A stretch of 52,572 nucleotides of DNA from CAVQUE01 sp046290435 (GCA_046290435.1 JBKAGO010000059.1:1-52572); one strand, 5' to 3'; counted from the first letter of the stretch, positions 8,207 through 16,535 are shown. Notes: generated by a model from the letters alone, not told the origin. Made by a program: numbers and translations.

Positions 8207-8628
8207 GCGGATTTCTCATCGACACCAACGTGGTGTCCGAACTCCGAAAACGTGACCGCGCCGACGAGGGTGTACGCAATTGGTTCGACTCGGCCGACGA
8301 CACGTCGCTGTGGCTGTCGGTGCTGGTCGTGGGCGAACTCCGACGTGGGGTCGCGCTGATCGCCCGTCGCGATCCCGACGCGGCAGAGGCGATCGGTTCG
8401 TGGCTCGATTCCGTCGTCGAGGATTACGAGGATCGGATCCTGCCGGTCACGAGCGGTACCGCGGAGCGGTGGGCGCTGATCACCGTGCCGGACGCGGTGC
8501 CGGTCGTGACCGGACTTCTGGCCGCCACAGCGATCGAGCACGGGCTCACCCTCGTCACCCGAAATGTGGCCGACGTCGCGAACACGGGCGTGGTGTGTCT
8601 GGACCCGTTCGGTTCGGCCGGCGACTGA
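8203..8628 (+). CDS. FitB/VapC-type PIN-domain toxin with one altered acidic residue
   Basis: A 141-residue PIN-domain protein: D7 in LIDTNVVSE, E45 in VGELRRG, and the C-terminal LVTRNVADV. PIN toxins are metal-dependent ribonucleases neutralised by the cognate antitoxin, encoded here just upstream with a 4-nt overlap. In FitB-like proteins the segment before AATA normally has an aspartate (DGLIAATA type); here it reads VTGLLAATA, so the third acidic residue appears to be threonine 103. That may weaken or abolish catalysis. Family assignment is firm; activity is uncertain. Confidence 0.85.
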   Translation: MSGFLIDTNVVSELRKRDRADEGVRNWFDSADDTSLWLSVLVVGELRRGVALIARRDPDAAEAIGSWLDSVVEDYEDRILPVTSGTAERWALITVPDAVPVVTGLLAATAIEHGLTLVTRNVADVANTGVVCLDPFGSAGD

Positions 8629-8734
8629 GCTGAACGCCCGCTGCGCCTCTCTGGTGGGCCGTCTCGGGACGGAGTATCCCCGTAGCCGCCACGTCCCCGG
8701 CGAGCGACGCGCCGTCGTGGGGTAGGTCGTGGGG

Positions 8735-9406
8735 TCAGGTGTCGAAGCCGACGCCGAAGCGGTCGAGAAGACGCAGCCAGGGACCGCGGCGGCCGGTCCG
8801 GTCCTCGCGCAGCAAAGCCCGCTTGGTGATCTGCACCACGGGCCAGCGCAGCGGCTCGGGCGGGAACGGCAGCGGTTGACGTCGGACCATCGACAGCGCC
8901 GTGCGGTCGGTGGCGCGCCCGTAGAGCAGGTCGAGCGACGCCAACGCCCCGAAGCGGCTGGCTCCGACGCCCAGGCCCGTGTAACCGATCGCCCAGCCGA
9001 TGCGGCCGTCGCGGGTGCTGCCGAACATCGGGGTGAACCGTGTCGTGGAATCGATGGGGCCGCCCCAGGTGTGCGACACCGCGAGATCCCGCAACGCAGG
9101 GAAGGTGGTGTGCAGGTGGCGGACCAGTAGTTCGTGGGTGGCGCGCCGCTGCTCGTGTGCGGGATCGACCCGGCCACCGAAGTGGTAGGTGGCGTCCCAG
9201 CCGCCGAACAGGATGCCGCCCTCGGGCGTCGGGCGGTAGTAGTGGAACTGGTTGCCGGCGTCGGTGATGCCCTGGCGACCGTCCCAACCGATGTCGGCCC
9301 ACTGCTCGGCGCTGAGCGGTTCGGTGGCGATGACGTGGTCGTACACCGGGATCATGCGCATGCGCAGGCGCCGCAGCAGTGGCGGGTCGGGCGTGGGCGA
9401 GCGCAC
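8735..9406 (-). pseudogene. 5'-truncated FAD-dependent oxidoreductase (DAO family) remnant
   Basis: The 223-codon reading frame matches only the C-terminal half of DAO-type FAD oxidoreductases: LRRLRMRMIPVYDHVIATEPLS, GWDGRQGITDAGNQFHYYR, GWDATYHFGG, HTWGGPIDSTTRFTPMFG and GWAIGYTGLGVGASRFGA are characteristic. The N-terminal dinucleotide-binding motif (GxGxxG) and roughly 200 further residues that these enzymes need are absent, and the sequence directly upstream is the 3' end of a glycosyltransferase gene in another frame. The frame before MRMIPVYD contains no plausible substitute. I read this as a deletion remnant whose junction lies near 9400. No promoter or ribosome binding site was recognised. 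Confidence 0.7.
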
Positions 9407-9451
9407 GCGCCGTCGTGGCGTCGTCGGCGGGAGCTGGGCGCGTCGGCGCGC

Positions 9452-10732
9452 TCAGGCCACACCGCCGATCAGGTTCGCCGCCAGGGTGACGCCGTCGGCG
9501 GCGCGGACGTCGCTGCCGATGCCGGCCATGCGGTCGCGCAGCGCCGTGTCGGCCAGGATGTCCTCGACCGCGCCGGTGAGCTCGGCGTCGTCGAAGCCGT
9601 AGGTGTCGAGCCGGCGCCCGAAGCCCAACTCGTGGACGCGCTGGGCGTTGTCGTACTGGTCCCAGAACAGCGGCAGCACGACCATGGGCTTGCCGTAGTG
9701 GAAGCACTCGGTGGTCGTGTTGTTGCCGCCGTGGGTGATGACGAGGTCCACCATCGGCAGGACGTTGGTCTGCGGGACCTGATGGTCGCCCCACATGTTG
9801 TCGGGGAGGTCGTAGGTGTCGTGCAGCGGGCCCTTCGACACGATGTAGCGATGCGGGGTGTCGGCGAGCACGGCCACCAGGCGCCGCATGAGGTCGACGT
9901 CGGCCGAGCCGAGCGATCCGAGCGACAGGTAGATCAGTGCGCCGTCGCCGCCCTGCAGCTCTGCGGGGAGTTCGAAGGGCTCGTCGGTCGTGCGCACCGA
10001 CGAGGGCAGCCGATGCCAGCGCGACCTCAGGGGGCGGCGGTCGGTGTAGTCGGCGACCTCGGGGTACACGTAGAGGTTGAGCGCACCGTCGTGGATGAAG
10101 TCGAGGTCGGCCAGCGCCGGCGCGCCCTGCTCCTGCACCCAGGCGTTGTAGGCCTCCCACATGGGTCGGTGGGTGCGGTCGTACTCGGCACGGAACTCGT
10201 CCCAGCCCGTGCGGTCGTCGCTGGGGTAGCCCGAGAACACCGGGGGGAGGTCGGGACCGCGGACCTCGAGGGGGTTGCACGACATGATCCGCACGAACGG
10301 GACACCGGCGGTGACCAGCGCCGGGAAGCAGTTGACGTTGTCCTCGATGATCACGTCGGGCTTCTGACGCTCGATGATCTCGCGCAGCTGCGGCTCGCAG
10401 TACTGCGCCCCGTCGATGAGGGCCTGCCACGTGGGCTGCACGAACGTCTCGAGCTGCTCGATGGTGGGCTTGGCGAACTCCGGTGAGGTCTCGCGGATGA
10501 AGTCGGTCCAGAACTGGCCGGCATCGGCGTCGCCGTCGTCCTCGGCGGGTTCGGCCAGGTCGACGAGATCCTCGTCGAAGCCGAGGGCCTCGAGTTTGCC
10601 CTTCCACGACGCCTCGGCCGCGAACACGACGCGGTGCCCCTGACTGCGCAGGGCGTTGCCGATGCCGATGCAGTTGTTGGTCGGGCCGTAGGCACTCTCG
10701 GGCATGAACAGGAAGGTGCGCGGTTCGGGCAT
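9452..10732 (-). CDS. GT1-family glycosyltransferase (UGT/MGT-like)
   Basis: A 426-residue soluble GT-B fold enzyme. The N-terminal half has the acceptor domain (FLFMPESAYGPTNNCIGIGNAL...), and the C-terminal half has the nucleotide-sugar site THGGNNTTTECFHYGKPMVVLPLFWDQYDNAQR, diagnostic for the UDP-glycosyltransferase/macrolide glycosyltransferase group. It probably transfers a sugar from a UDP- or TDP-sugar to a small lipophilic acceptor; the acceptor is not readable from sequence. The gene is monocistronic apart from the oxidoreductase remnant downstream and is divergent from the aldehyde dehydrogenase operon. Confidence 0.88.
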   Translation of the reverse strand: MPEPRTFLFMPESAYGPTNNCIGIGNALRSQGHRVVFAAEASWKGKLEALGFDEDLVDLAEPAEDDGDADAGQFWTDFIRETSPEFAKPTIEQLETFVQPTWQALIDGAQYCEPQLREIIERQKPDVIIEDNVNCFPALVTAGVPFVRIMSCNPLEVRGPDLPPVFSGYPSDDRTGWDEFRAEYDRTHRPMWEAYNAWVQEQGAPALADLDFIHDGALNLYVYPEVADYTDRRPLRSRWHRLPSSVRTTDEPFELPAELQGGDGALIYLSLGSLGSADVDLMRRLVAVLADTPHRYIVSKGPLHDTYDLPDNMWGDHQVPQTNVLPMVDLVITHGGNNTTTECFHYGKPMVVLPLFWDQYDNAQRVHELGFGRRLDTYGFDDAELTGAVEDILADTALRDRMAGIGSDVRAADGVTLAANLIGGVA

Positions 10733-10919
10733 CGGGTAATGATGAACGGCGCGGGCGGTTCTGGCAATGCTCTCCAGCGGTCTTCATCTCCGGAGACATG
10801 TCCGCCCCCATCGGCCATTCGGTGTCGGGGGTCCACCCGGATGGCCCGCGGCGAGCGCACCATCATGTGGTGGCACCGCGACGACGTGGTCGTGGTGCCG
10901 GCATGAGAAGGGTGGTGCA

Positions 10920-12326
10920 GTGAGCGTTCTGATCAACCCGGCGACGGGCGAGACCATCGGCGAGGTGCCCGACACCGACGTCGCCGACGTGGCCGGCGCG
11001 GTCGCCCGGGCGCGCGGCGCCGCGGACCAGTGGGGGACGGCCACGCCGTCGGAGCGGGCGCGGGTGCTGCTGACCCTGGCCGACCTCATCGAGCGAGACG
11101 CCGACGCGCTCGCCGCGCTCGAGGTGGCCGAGACCGGCAAACCCTGGACGGTCATGCGCGAGGGCGAGCTCCCGTTCGCCGTTGACAACCTCCGCTTCTT
11201 CGCGGGTTCGGGCCGCTCGCTCGACGGCACCGGCGCCGGGGTGTTCAGCGCCGGCTACACCTCGATGCTGGTCCGGCGCCCCGTGGGCGTGGTGGCCGGC
11301 ATCACGCCGTGGAACTTCCCGCTGATCATGGCCATCTGGAAGGTCGGCGCCGCGCTCGCGGCCGGCAACGCGATGGTGCTCAAGCCGGCACCGGCGACGC
11401 CCGGCACCGCGCTGGCGTTGGCCCAGCTCGCCCTCGAGGCCGGGGTACCCGAAGGTGTCCTGTCGGTCGTCACCGGCCACGCCGAGGTCGGCGAGGCCCT
11501 CGTCACCGATCCCGGCGTCGACATGGTCACCGTCACCGGGTCCACGGCCACGGGTCGGCGCATCATGGAGCTCGCCGCCACCGGCCCCAAGCGGGTCCAT
11601 CTGGAGCTCGGTGGCAAGGCGCCGTTGTTGGTGTTCGCCGACGCCGATCCCGCAGCGGTGGCGGGCGCAGCCGCCATGGCCGCCACCTACAACAGTGGCC
11701 AGGACTGCACGGCGGCCACGCGGCTCTACGTCGAGCGATCGGCCGCCGCCGCCGTCGTCGACGCACTGGCCGCGGCCCTCGAGTCGATCCGTGTGGGCGA
11801 CCCCCACGATGCCGACACCGACATCGGCCCGCTGATCTCGTCGGCACACGCCGACCGGGTCATCGGGTTCGTCGACCGGGCCCGCTCGGCCGGGGCTCGG
11901 GTGGTCACCGGCGGCAGCCGACTCGACCGTAGCGGCGCCTACGTATCGCCCACGCTGATCGTCGACGCCGACCAGGGCGCCGAGATCGTCCAGGACGAAG
12001 TCTTCGGGCCGGTACTGGTGGTCGTGCCCTTCGATGACGAGGCCGAGGCCATCCGCCTCGCCAACGACAGCCGCTACGGGCTGGCGTCGTCGGTGTGGAC
12101 ACCCCGGGTCGACCGGGCGCTGCGGGTCGCGCATCAGCTGCGGGCCGGGGTCACCTGGATCAACGACCACCTGCCCATCGCGTCGGAGATGCCCCACGGC
12201 GGGCGCGGGGCGTCGGGGTTCGGCAAGGACATGAGCCACGAGGCGGTGCTCGAGTTCACCGTCGGCCATCACGTGATGGTCAAGCACACCGAACCCGAGG
12301 AACGAGAAGGCTTCCGGCCGGCGTGA
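10920..12326 (+). CDS. aldehyde dehydrogenase, aminobutyraldehyde dehydrogenase-like
   Basis: A 468-residue NAD(P)-dependent aldehyde dehydrogenase. Catalytic residues are visible: N132 (TPWNFP), E229 (HLELGGKAP) and nucleophile C263 in the segment YNSGQDCTAATR. The GQDCTA context is typical of gamma-aminobutyraldehyde dehydrogenases, which oxidise 4-aminobutanal from putrescine to GABA, so a polyamine or amino-aldehyde substrate is likely but not proven. The GTG start follows an AGAAGGG ribosome binding site. Its stop overlaps the start of the kinase gene, linking it to the next two genes in one operon. Confidence 0.85.
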   Translation: MSVLINPATGETIGEVPDTDVADVAGAVARARGAADQWGTATPSERARVLLTLADLIERDADALAALEVAETGKPWTVMREGELPFAVDNLRFFAGSGRSLDGTGAGVFSAGYTSMLVRRPVGVVAGITPWNFPLIMAIWKVGAALAAGNAMVLKPAPATPGTALALAQLALEAGVPEGVLSVVTGHAEVGEALVTDPGVDMVTVTGSTATGRRIMELAATGPKRVHLELGGKAPLLVFADADPAAVAGAAAMAATYNSGQDCTAATRLYVERSAAAAVVDALAAALESIRVGDPHDADTDIGPLISSAHADRVIGFVDRARSAGARVVTGGSRLDRSGAYVSPTLIVDADQGAEIVQDEVFGPVLVVVPFDDEAEAIRLANDSRYGLASSVWTPRVDRALRVAHQLRAGVTWINDHLPIASEMPHGGRGASGFGKDMSHEAVLEFTVGHHVMVKHTEPEEREGFRPA

Positions 12327-13444
12327 CCGATCGGCGCGAAGTCCCCCCGGGCGCGTCGGCCGACCTCGTCGCGGCGCTCGTCCCCGAGTTGGCCGGCGTC
12401 GCCGTGCCCGAGGCCGAGGCCCCCATCACCGTCGACCAGACCAACACGTCGGTGGCGGTCGCCGACCGGGTCGTCGTCAAGTGGCTGTATCCCCCGGTCC
12501 CGGAACCGCACCGGGGCGTCGATCTGATGCGACAGCTGGCCGCCGCCGGGTTCGAGCGGACACCCCGGCTGTTGGGGGTGCACGTCGTCGACGGGATGGT
12601 CGACGCCGTCATCACCGAGTACCTGCCCCGCGCCCGCGACGGCTGGGACTGGTACATCGCCGAAGCCGAGGCGTGGGCCCGCGGCGACGATGTCATGGAT
12701 CCACTGATCGACCGTGCCGTCGCGTTCGGCGAGCTCGCAGCCGAGATGCACACCGCGCTGGCCACCCCTACTGCGGTGATGCCCGAGCCGGTGGGTCGGG
12801 CCTCGATCGAGCCGGCCCGGGCACGGGGTCTCGCGCTCTTGGCCGAGGCGCTCGTCGTCACCGAGGGGTCCGCGGGGGAGCACCTGCGGGTCCTGGCGCC
12901 GCGCATCCGCGACGAGATCGAGTCCTTCGGCGGGGCGGACGAGGTGGTCGTTCAGCCCGTCCACGGCGACTTCCACGCGGGTCAGCTGCTGTTGGCCGGC
13001 GATCGTTTGGACGTGATCGACCTCGACGGCGACCCGGTGGCCGCGCCCGCCGACCGCCACGCCCGCCAACCCGCGGTGCGCGACGTGGCGTCGATGGTGC
13101 AGGCCATCGACCACGTCGGCCGGGTGGCCGACAAGCGGCTCGATTACGGGCGATCCGATCGGGTCGACGCGTTCATCGCTGCGTCGATCGACGCCGCGCT
13201 GGCGGCGTACCGGGCCCGGCTGGTGGCGTTGGCGTCGCCGGTGGTGGTCGACGACCGCCTGCTGCGGCCGATGCGCATCGTCCAGGAACTGCACGAGCTG
13301 GTGTACGCAGCCCGCCATCTCCCGGTCTGGTTGTACGTCCCCGCAGCGGCACTGCCCGCACTGTTCGTCGAGCCGTCCGGACCCGCCGGGACGGGGGGAT
13401 CCGATCCGAGTACCGATACCGACGACGACCGGGAGGTCTCGTGA
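12323..13444 (+). CDS. APH/maltokinase-fold sugar kinase, possibly glucosamine kinase
   Basis: A 373-residue protein with an aminoglycoside-phosphotransferase/maltokinase fold. Visible parts are the ATP-binding lysine K53 (VVVKWLYPP), the catalytic segment VHGDFHAGQ (H214, D216, Q221) and the metal-binding DLDGDP (D233, D235). The Gly-Gln after the HGDFH motif is shared with actinobacterial maltokinases and with the glucosamine kinases described from actinobacteria. The next gene encodes a SIS sugar-isomerase-like protein, which favours an amino-sugar or hexose substrate over an antibiotic. It overlaps the aldehyde dehydrogenase stop by 4 nt and touches the SIS gene. The substrate is an inference. 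Confidence 0.78.
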   Translation: MTDRREVPPGASADLVAALVPELAGVAVPEAEAPITVDQTNTSVAVADRVVVKWLYPPVPEPHRGVDLMRQLAAAGFERTPRLLGVHVVDGMVDAVITEYLPRARDGWDWYIAEAEAWARGDDVMDPLIDRAVAFGELAAEMHTALATPTAVMPEPVGRASIEPARARGLALLAEALVVTEGSAGEHLRVLAPRIRDEIESFGGADEVVVQPVHGDFHAGQLLLAGDRLDVIDLDGDPVAAPADRHARQPAVRDVASMVQAIDHVGRVADKRLDYGRSDRVDAFIAASIDAALAAYRARLVALASPVVVDDRLLRPMRIVQELHELVYAARHLPVWLYVPAAALPALFVEPSGPAGTGGSDPSTDTDDDREVS

Positions 13445-14400
13445 TGGATGCCGCAGCGTTCCTGGCCGATCTCGAGGCCAAGCCCGAGACCCTGATGGGC
13501 CTCGCCGATGCCGTCGACGCCGGCGCACTCGACTGGCCGGTCCCGTCCGGTGTCGAAAGGGTCGTGCTCACCGGCATGGGATCGTCGTGGTTCGCGGCGC
13601 AGGTCGCCGCGCTGCGCCTGCGCCGGCTGGGCGTGATGGCCGTCGCCGAGCGGGCCTCGGTCGAGGAGACCCTGCCGCCCGATCCGGCGACGCTGCTGGT
13701 GGCCATCTCGGCGTCGGGGGGTTCGGCCGAGACCAGCCGCCGGGTCGAGTGCCACGCCGGTGGTCCCACCATCGCGCTGACCAATGTGGCGGGCTCGGCG
13801 ATGGCCGCCGCCTGCGACGCCGAGGTGGCGCTGCTGGCCGGACCCGAGGCCGGCGGGGTGGCGTGCCGGTCGTTCCAGCACACGCTGGTGGCGCTGCTGC
13901 GCCTAGAGGAGCAGCTCGGAGGGGTCGACCTCGGTCTCGCCGATGCCGTCCGCCGCTGCGCCGACGCGTCTGCCGACCTGTTGGACCGGCGGCCGTCGTG
14001 GCTCCCAGAGGTAGCCGACCATCTCGGCGGCCCGGACGGCACCTGGCTGATCGCCCCGGCCGAACGGATCGCATCGGCACTGCAGGGTGCGTTGATGCTG
14101 CGCGAGGGTCCCCGCCGGGCGGCCGACGGCTGCGAGACCGGCGACTGGTCCCACGTCGACGTCTACCTGACCAAGACCCTCGACTACCGCTGCATCGTGT
14201 TCACGGGATCACGCTGGGACGGCGAAGCCGACGACTGGCTGACCCAGCGGGCCTCGACGGTGGTGGCCGTCGGCGCCGCACCGTTGGCCTCGGCGGCGAT
14301 GGTCCTGCGCCACCGCCACGACGACGACCCTCTGGTGGCGACCCTCACCGAGGTCCTGGTGCCCGAGTTGCTGGCCGCCCACTGGTGGCTCGCCCCCTGA
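13444..14400 (+). CDS. SIS-domain sugar isomerase-like protein
   Basis: A 318-residue protein with two SIS (phosphosugar-binding) domains. The first begins with VVLTGMGSSWFAAQVAALRL and contains VAISASGGSAETSRR, the phosphate-binding serine loop; the second starts near LIAPAERIASALQGALML. The length fits GlmS-like isomerase/deaminase domains without the glutaminase part. With the upstream kinase it could phosphorylate and isomerise or deaminate an amino sugar (inference). The ATG at 13444 overlaps the kinase stop by one base; a GTG at 13441 is the alternative. A palindromic repeat lies about 50 nt after the stop. Confidence 0.8.
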   Translation: MDAAAFLADLEAKPETLMGLADAVDAGALDWPVPSGVERVVLTGMGSSWFAAQVAALRLRRLGVMAVAERASVEETLPPDPATLLVAISASGGSAETSRRVECHAGGPTIALTNVAGSAMAAACDAEVALLAGPEAGGVACRSFQHTLVALLRLEEQLGGVDLGLADAVRRCADASADLLDRRPSWLPEVADHLGGPDGTWLIAPAERIASALQGALMLREGPRRAADGCETGDWSHVDVYLTKTLDYRCIVFTGSRWDGEADDWLTQRASTVVAVGAAPLASAAMVLRHRHDDDPLVATLTEVLVPELLAAHWWLAP

Positions 14401-14446
14401 ACAGACCCGATCTCCGGCGCCGGGAACCGTGCCGTGGCTGGCAGCA

Positions 14447-14541
14447 AACCGCTGGGGTCAAGTCTCTTTTCTCCCCGTCTCGAATCCGCAGGCCTCCCCT
14501 GTCGACAACTCGGAGAAGGGGAGAAAAGAGACTTGACCCCG
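14447..14541. repeat. family A palindrome, copy A1
   Basis: Two perfectly complementary 23-nt arms (14454-14476 and 14518-14540) separated by 41 nt. The outer part of the left arm is GGGGTCAAGTC preceded by AACCGCT; the right arm ends GACTTGACCCC. The inner half of the stem (TCTTTTCTCCCC) differs completely from the inner half of copy A2. GGGGTCAAG-type tips resemble REP sequences linked to RAYT transposases, but no such transposase gene is in the window. There is no T tract, so it is not a standard terminator. Confidence 0.85.
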
Positions 14542-14566
14542 GTACTCCCAGGCCTCGCGGCCGATT

Positions 14567-15001
14567 TCAGCGTTCGGTCAACCAGGTGCCGATGCCGCTG
14601 ACGTAACGGGCGTAGCCGTCGAGGATCTCGTCGATTGCGTGGGCGACGATCCCGACATCGATGTCGGCGTAGCGATGCACCAGGAGGTTGCGCATCCCTG
14701 CCGACGGGGCGAGCCGAGCCACCAGCTCGGGGTCCAGGACGCCCGCAGATCCCAATTCGAGGAACGTTCCTCGAGCCGTCGGGGGCGTTCGCCCGGCGAC
14801 CGACACCAGGATGTGGCTGTTGATGTCCACGGCCAGGTCCACGATCACCTGGATGAAGCGTTCCGTCGCGGCCCGGACGATCGGATCGGACGCCAGCTCG
14901 GACGCGCTGGTTCCCCGAAGCGGTTCGAGATCGGCGAGGGTGTCCGCCAACAGACGGAGCCGTGCGCCGACGACGTCTGCGTCGAGAGCTGGAGGAGTCA
15001 T
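14567..15001 (-). CDS. hepT: HepT-like HEPN toxin
   Basis: A 144-residue all-helical HEPN (DUF86) protein. It carries the full RX4HXY motif (R104, H109, Y111 in RNLLVHRY), the RNase active site and the tyrosine that the partner nucleotidyltransferase AMPylates in studied HepT/MntA systems. Its start overlaps the stop of the upstream mntA-like gene by 4 nt (ATGA). The ending GIGTWLTER is ordinary for short members. The module sits between two copies of the family A palindrome tag (14447 and 15478), which suggests it arrived as a unit. Confidence 0.85.
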   Translation of the reverse strand: MTPPALDADVVGARLRLLADTLADLEPLRGTSASELASDPIVRAATERFIQVIVDLAVDINSHILVSVAGRTPPTARGTFLELGSAGVLDPELVARLAPSAGMRNLLVHRYADIDVGIVAHAIDEILDGYARYVSGIGTWLTER

Positions 15002-15408
15002 CCTGCGAGGGCTCGAAGATCGAGGTCACGCAGTGGCTGTGTGTCGCGACGCTCGGCGAGTGCGCTCATCTGCGTACGTGCCCACAGACCTGCTTCGTTC
15101 TCGTACAGGCCGAGCCCACTCATCGCCTCGGCGCGCAGCACAGGTGAGGCGCCGTCGATGACGACGAGGTCGATTGCGTCACAGTCGGTCAGGGCAGTGA
15201 GCTCGTCCAGCAGTGGCACCACCTGGGGCGGCCCTTCGAGGGAGACCGCGACGTCGATGTCGTGCGGATCGGCGTCGGGATTGTGCGGGCTGATGACCGA
15301 GCCGAACACCCCCAGCAGGCGAATGCCGTATGCATCGCACAGCGCATCGAGGCGCCCGTCGTCGGCAGCCGTGCGCAACGTACCCAGGGCCTCGAGCGGA
15401 GATGCCAT
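14998..15408 (-). CDS. mntA: MntA-like nucleotidyltransferase antitoxin
   Basis: A 136-residue minimal nucleotidyltransferase. The catalytic signature is G36-S37 in FGSVIS and D50/D52 in HDIDVAV, with a later aspartate near residue 80 (AIDLVVID). In characterised pairs this protein neutralises HepT by transferring AMP to its active-site tyrosine. The insert between GS and DID (ISPHNPDADPH) is longer and more acidic than the common form. It overlaps hepT by 4 nt on the same strand, the normal order for such a module. No palindromic operator was recognised upstream. Confidence 0.83.
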   Translation of the reverse strand: MASPLEALGTLRTAADDGRLDALCDAYGIRLLGVFGSVISPHNPDADPHDIDVAVSLEGPPQVVPLLDELTALTDCDAIDLVVIDGASPVLRAEAMSGLGLYENEAGLWARTQMSALAERRDTQPLRDLDLRALAG

Positions 15409-15477
15409 GCACGAAACGGTACTTCGAACCGGTTCGGCCGTTGTCGCAAGGCGAGCGTCTCGATCTCCGGACGGCTC

Positions 15478-15489
15478 AACCGCTGGGGT
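15478..15489 (+). repeat. family A tag without hairpin, copy A3
   Basis: AACCGCTGGGGT here matches the left flank and first bases of palindromes A1 (14447) and A2 (16149) in the same orientation, but the rest (AATCCGG...) does not continue the stem and no right arm follows. It looks like a degenerate or solo end between the hepT/mntA module and the NTF2-like gene. Confidence 0.5.
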
Positions 15490-15532
15490 AATCCGGTCGT
15501 CGGTGCGCAGTGCCCGGGGGTCGACGCGAGGC

Positions 15533-16090
15533 TCAGGTTGCCAGCGGCGCGATGTCGGCCAGGTCGATCCTGCGGTCGGCGATGCCGGCGAAGGAGTCGC
15601 CGCAGGAGTAGACCTCCTCGCCGGTGAGGCGGTCCTCGTCGAGATCGACGGGCCACACGATGCCCATGCGGGCCTCGCTCAGGTAGTAGCCGTCGGGATC
15701 GTCGACCTCGATGCCCATGGCCGCGAGCGTCCGACCCGGGTAGGCCATGCGCATGACGCCTTCGGTGAACACGGCGTCGTTGTCGACGATGACGCGGTCG
15801 CAGTCGAACTCGAGACGGTGGGCGCCGGTCTGGACGATCGTCAGGTCGTAGAACGCCCGCACGGCATCCTTGGACCCGGTCGGGTTCAGCGCTGCGTTCG
15901 AGGGATTGGTCCACATCACGTAGGCCGGCGCTTCGGTGAGCGTCGCGACGACGCCCTCGATGTCGGCGGCGGCCTCCGCGCGCATGTGCTCCAACACGAG
16001 CTCGAGATTGCGCCTGCGGCGCGGGTCGGTCTCGTCGGCGTGACGCTTCTCGACGAGCGCCCACGTCTTGTTCGGATCCAGCCTGGTCAT
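15533..16090 (-). CDS. NTF2-like (SnoaL-like) protein
   Basis: A 185-residue protein with an alpha+beta barrel-like pattern of the NTF2/SnoaL superfamily: a helical start (EKRHADETDPRRRRNLELVLEHMRAEAAADIEGVVATL) then strands around YVMWTNPS, GSKDAVRAFYDLTIV, RLEFDCDRVIVDNDAVFTEGVMRM and EARMGIVWPVDL. Members act as small hydrolases, isomerases or binding proteins; the substrate is unknown. The ATG at 16090 follows a GAGGGGG ribosome binding site. A 15-nt leader segment at fixed distance from the start is shared with the epoxide hydrolase gene at 39282. It lies between the family A tags A3 and A2. Confidence 0.72.
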   Translation of the reverse strand: MTRLDPNKTWALVEKRHADETDPRRRRNLELVLEHMRAEAAADIEGVVATLTEAPAYVMWTNPSNAALNPTGSKDAVRAFYDLTIVQTGAHRLEFDCDRVIVDNDAVFTEGVMRMAYPGRTLAAMGIEVDDPDGYYLSEARMGIVWPVDLDEDRLTGEEVYSCGDSFAGIADRRIDLADIAPLAT

Positions 16091-16148
16091 GTGTGCAGCC
16101 CCCTCGGCGTCGTGTGCCGCACATACGTACCACGCCCGAGGCAGGCAC

Positions 16149-16246
16149 AACCGCTGGGGTCAAGTCGTACTTTCAACCAACTCGGCACGGCGCTGCCTCC
16201 CGGGCTCGTCGACTCGGAGTTGGTTGAAAGTACGACTTGACCCCAG
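16149..16246. repeat. family A palindrome, copy A2
   Basis: Two perfectly complementary 30-nt arms (16154-16183 and 16217-16246) around a 33-nt loop. Outer tips GGGGTCAAGTC and GACTTGACCCC and the preceding AACCGCT are the same as in A1, while the inner 17 nt of the stem are unrelated to A1 but still perfectly paired. Right flanks also agree (GTA then TCCAG-like bases after CCCC). Confidence 0.87.
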
Positions 16247-16328
16247 TAGTTCCAGAACCGGCGGGACCTACCGACCGTGGAGCACGTCGTGGCCCGTCGA
16301 CCTCTCGGGGCGGAGGCCGCGCGTTGCG

Positions 16329-16413
16329 CGGAGGAGGTGGGATTCGAACCCACGGTGAGTTTCCCCACACACGCTTTCCAAGCGTGCCGATTCGGCCGCT
16401 CTCGCACTCCTCC
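16329..16413 (-). tRNA. tRNA-Ser(GGA)
   Basis: On the reverse strand a complete class II tRNA can be folded. The acceptor stem is GGAGGAG with CTCCTCC, the D-arm starts GAGAGCGG, the anticodon loop is CTTGGAAAG (anticodon GGA, reading UCC/UCU), the long variable arm is TGTGGGGAAACTCACC, and the T-arm is GTGGGTTCGAATCCCAC. The discriminator is G73, as expected for serine. CCA is not encoded. Confidence 0.95.
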
Positions 16414-16535
16414 GTGGCCCGGTACCGAGGTGCCGAGCGCCCCGACAGGGTAGTGCTGCCGTGGCGAACTCATGCGCCTGTCGCCGGGCAACGTGCCACG
16501 GGCTCCGCCGGGCGGACCTCGGCCGGAGCCGGTGG

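Noticed and set aside
8735..9406. Transposon-mediated truncation of the FAD oxidoreductase
   Set aside because: No insertion sequence ends or target duplications were seen at the junction near 9400; a simple deletion is enough.
8424..10811. 795-codon reverse reading frame
   Set aside because: Arg/Pro/His-rich shadow of the glycosyltransferase and toxin genes in a high-GC genome.
14454..14540. Rho-independent terminator after the SIS gene
   Set aside because: The stem is 23 bp with a 41-nt loop and no T tract, and its tips match a copy elsewhere, so it is treated as a repeat element; a terminator effect is still possible.
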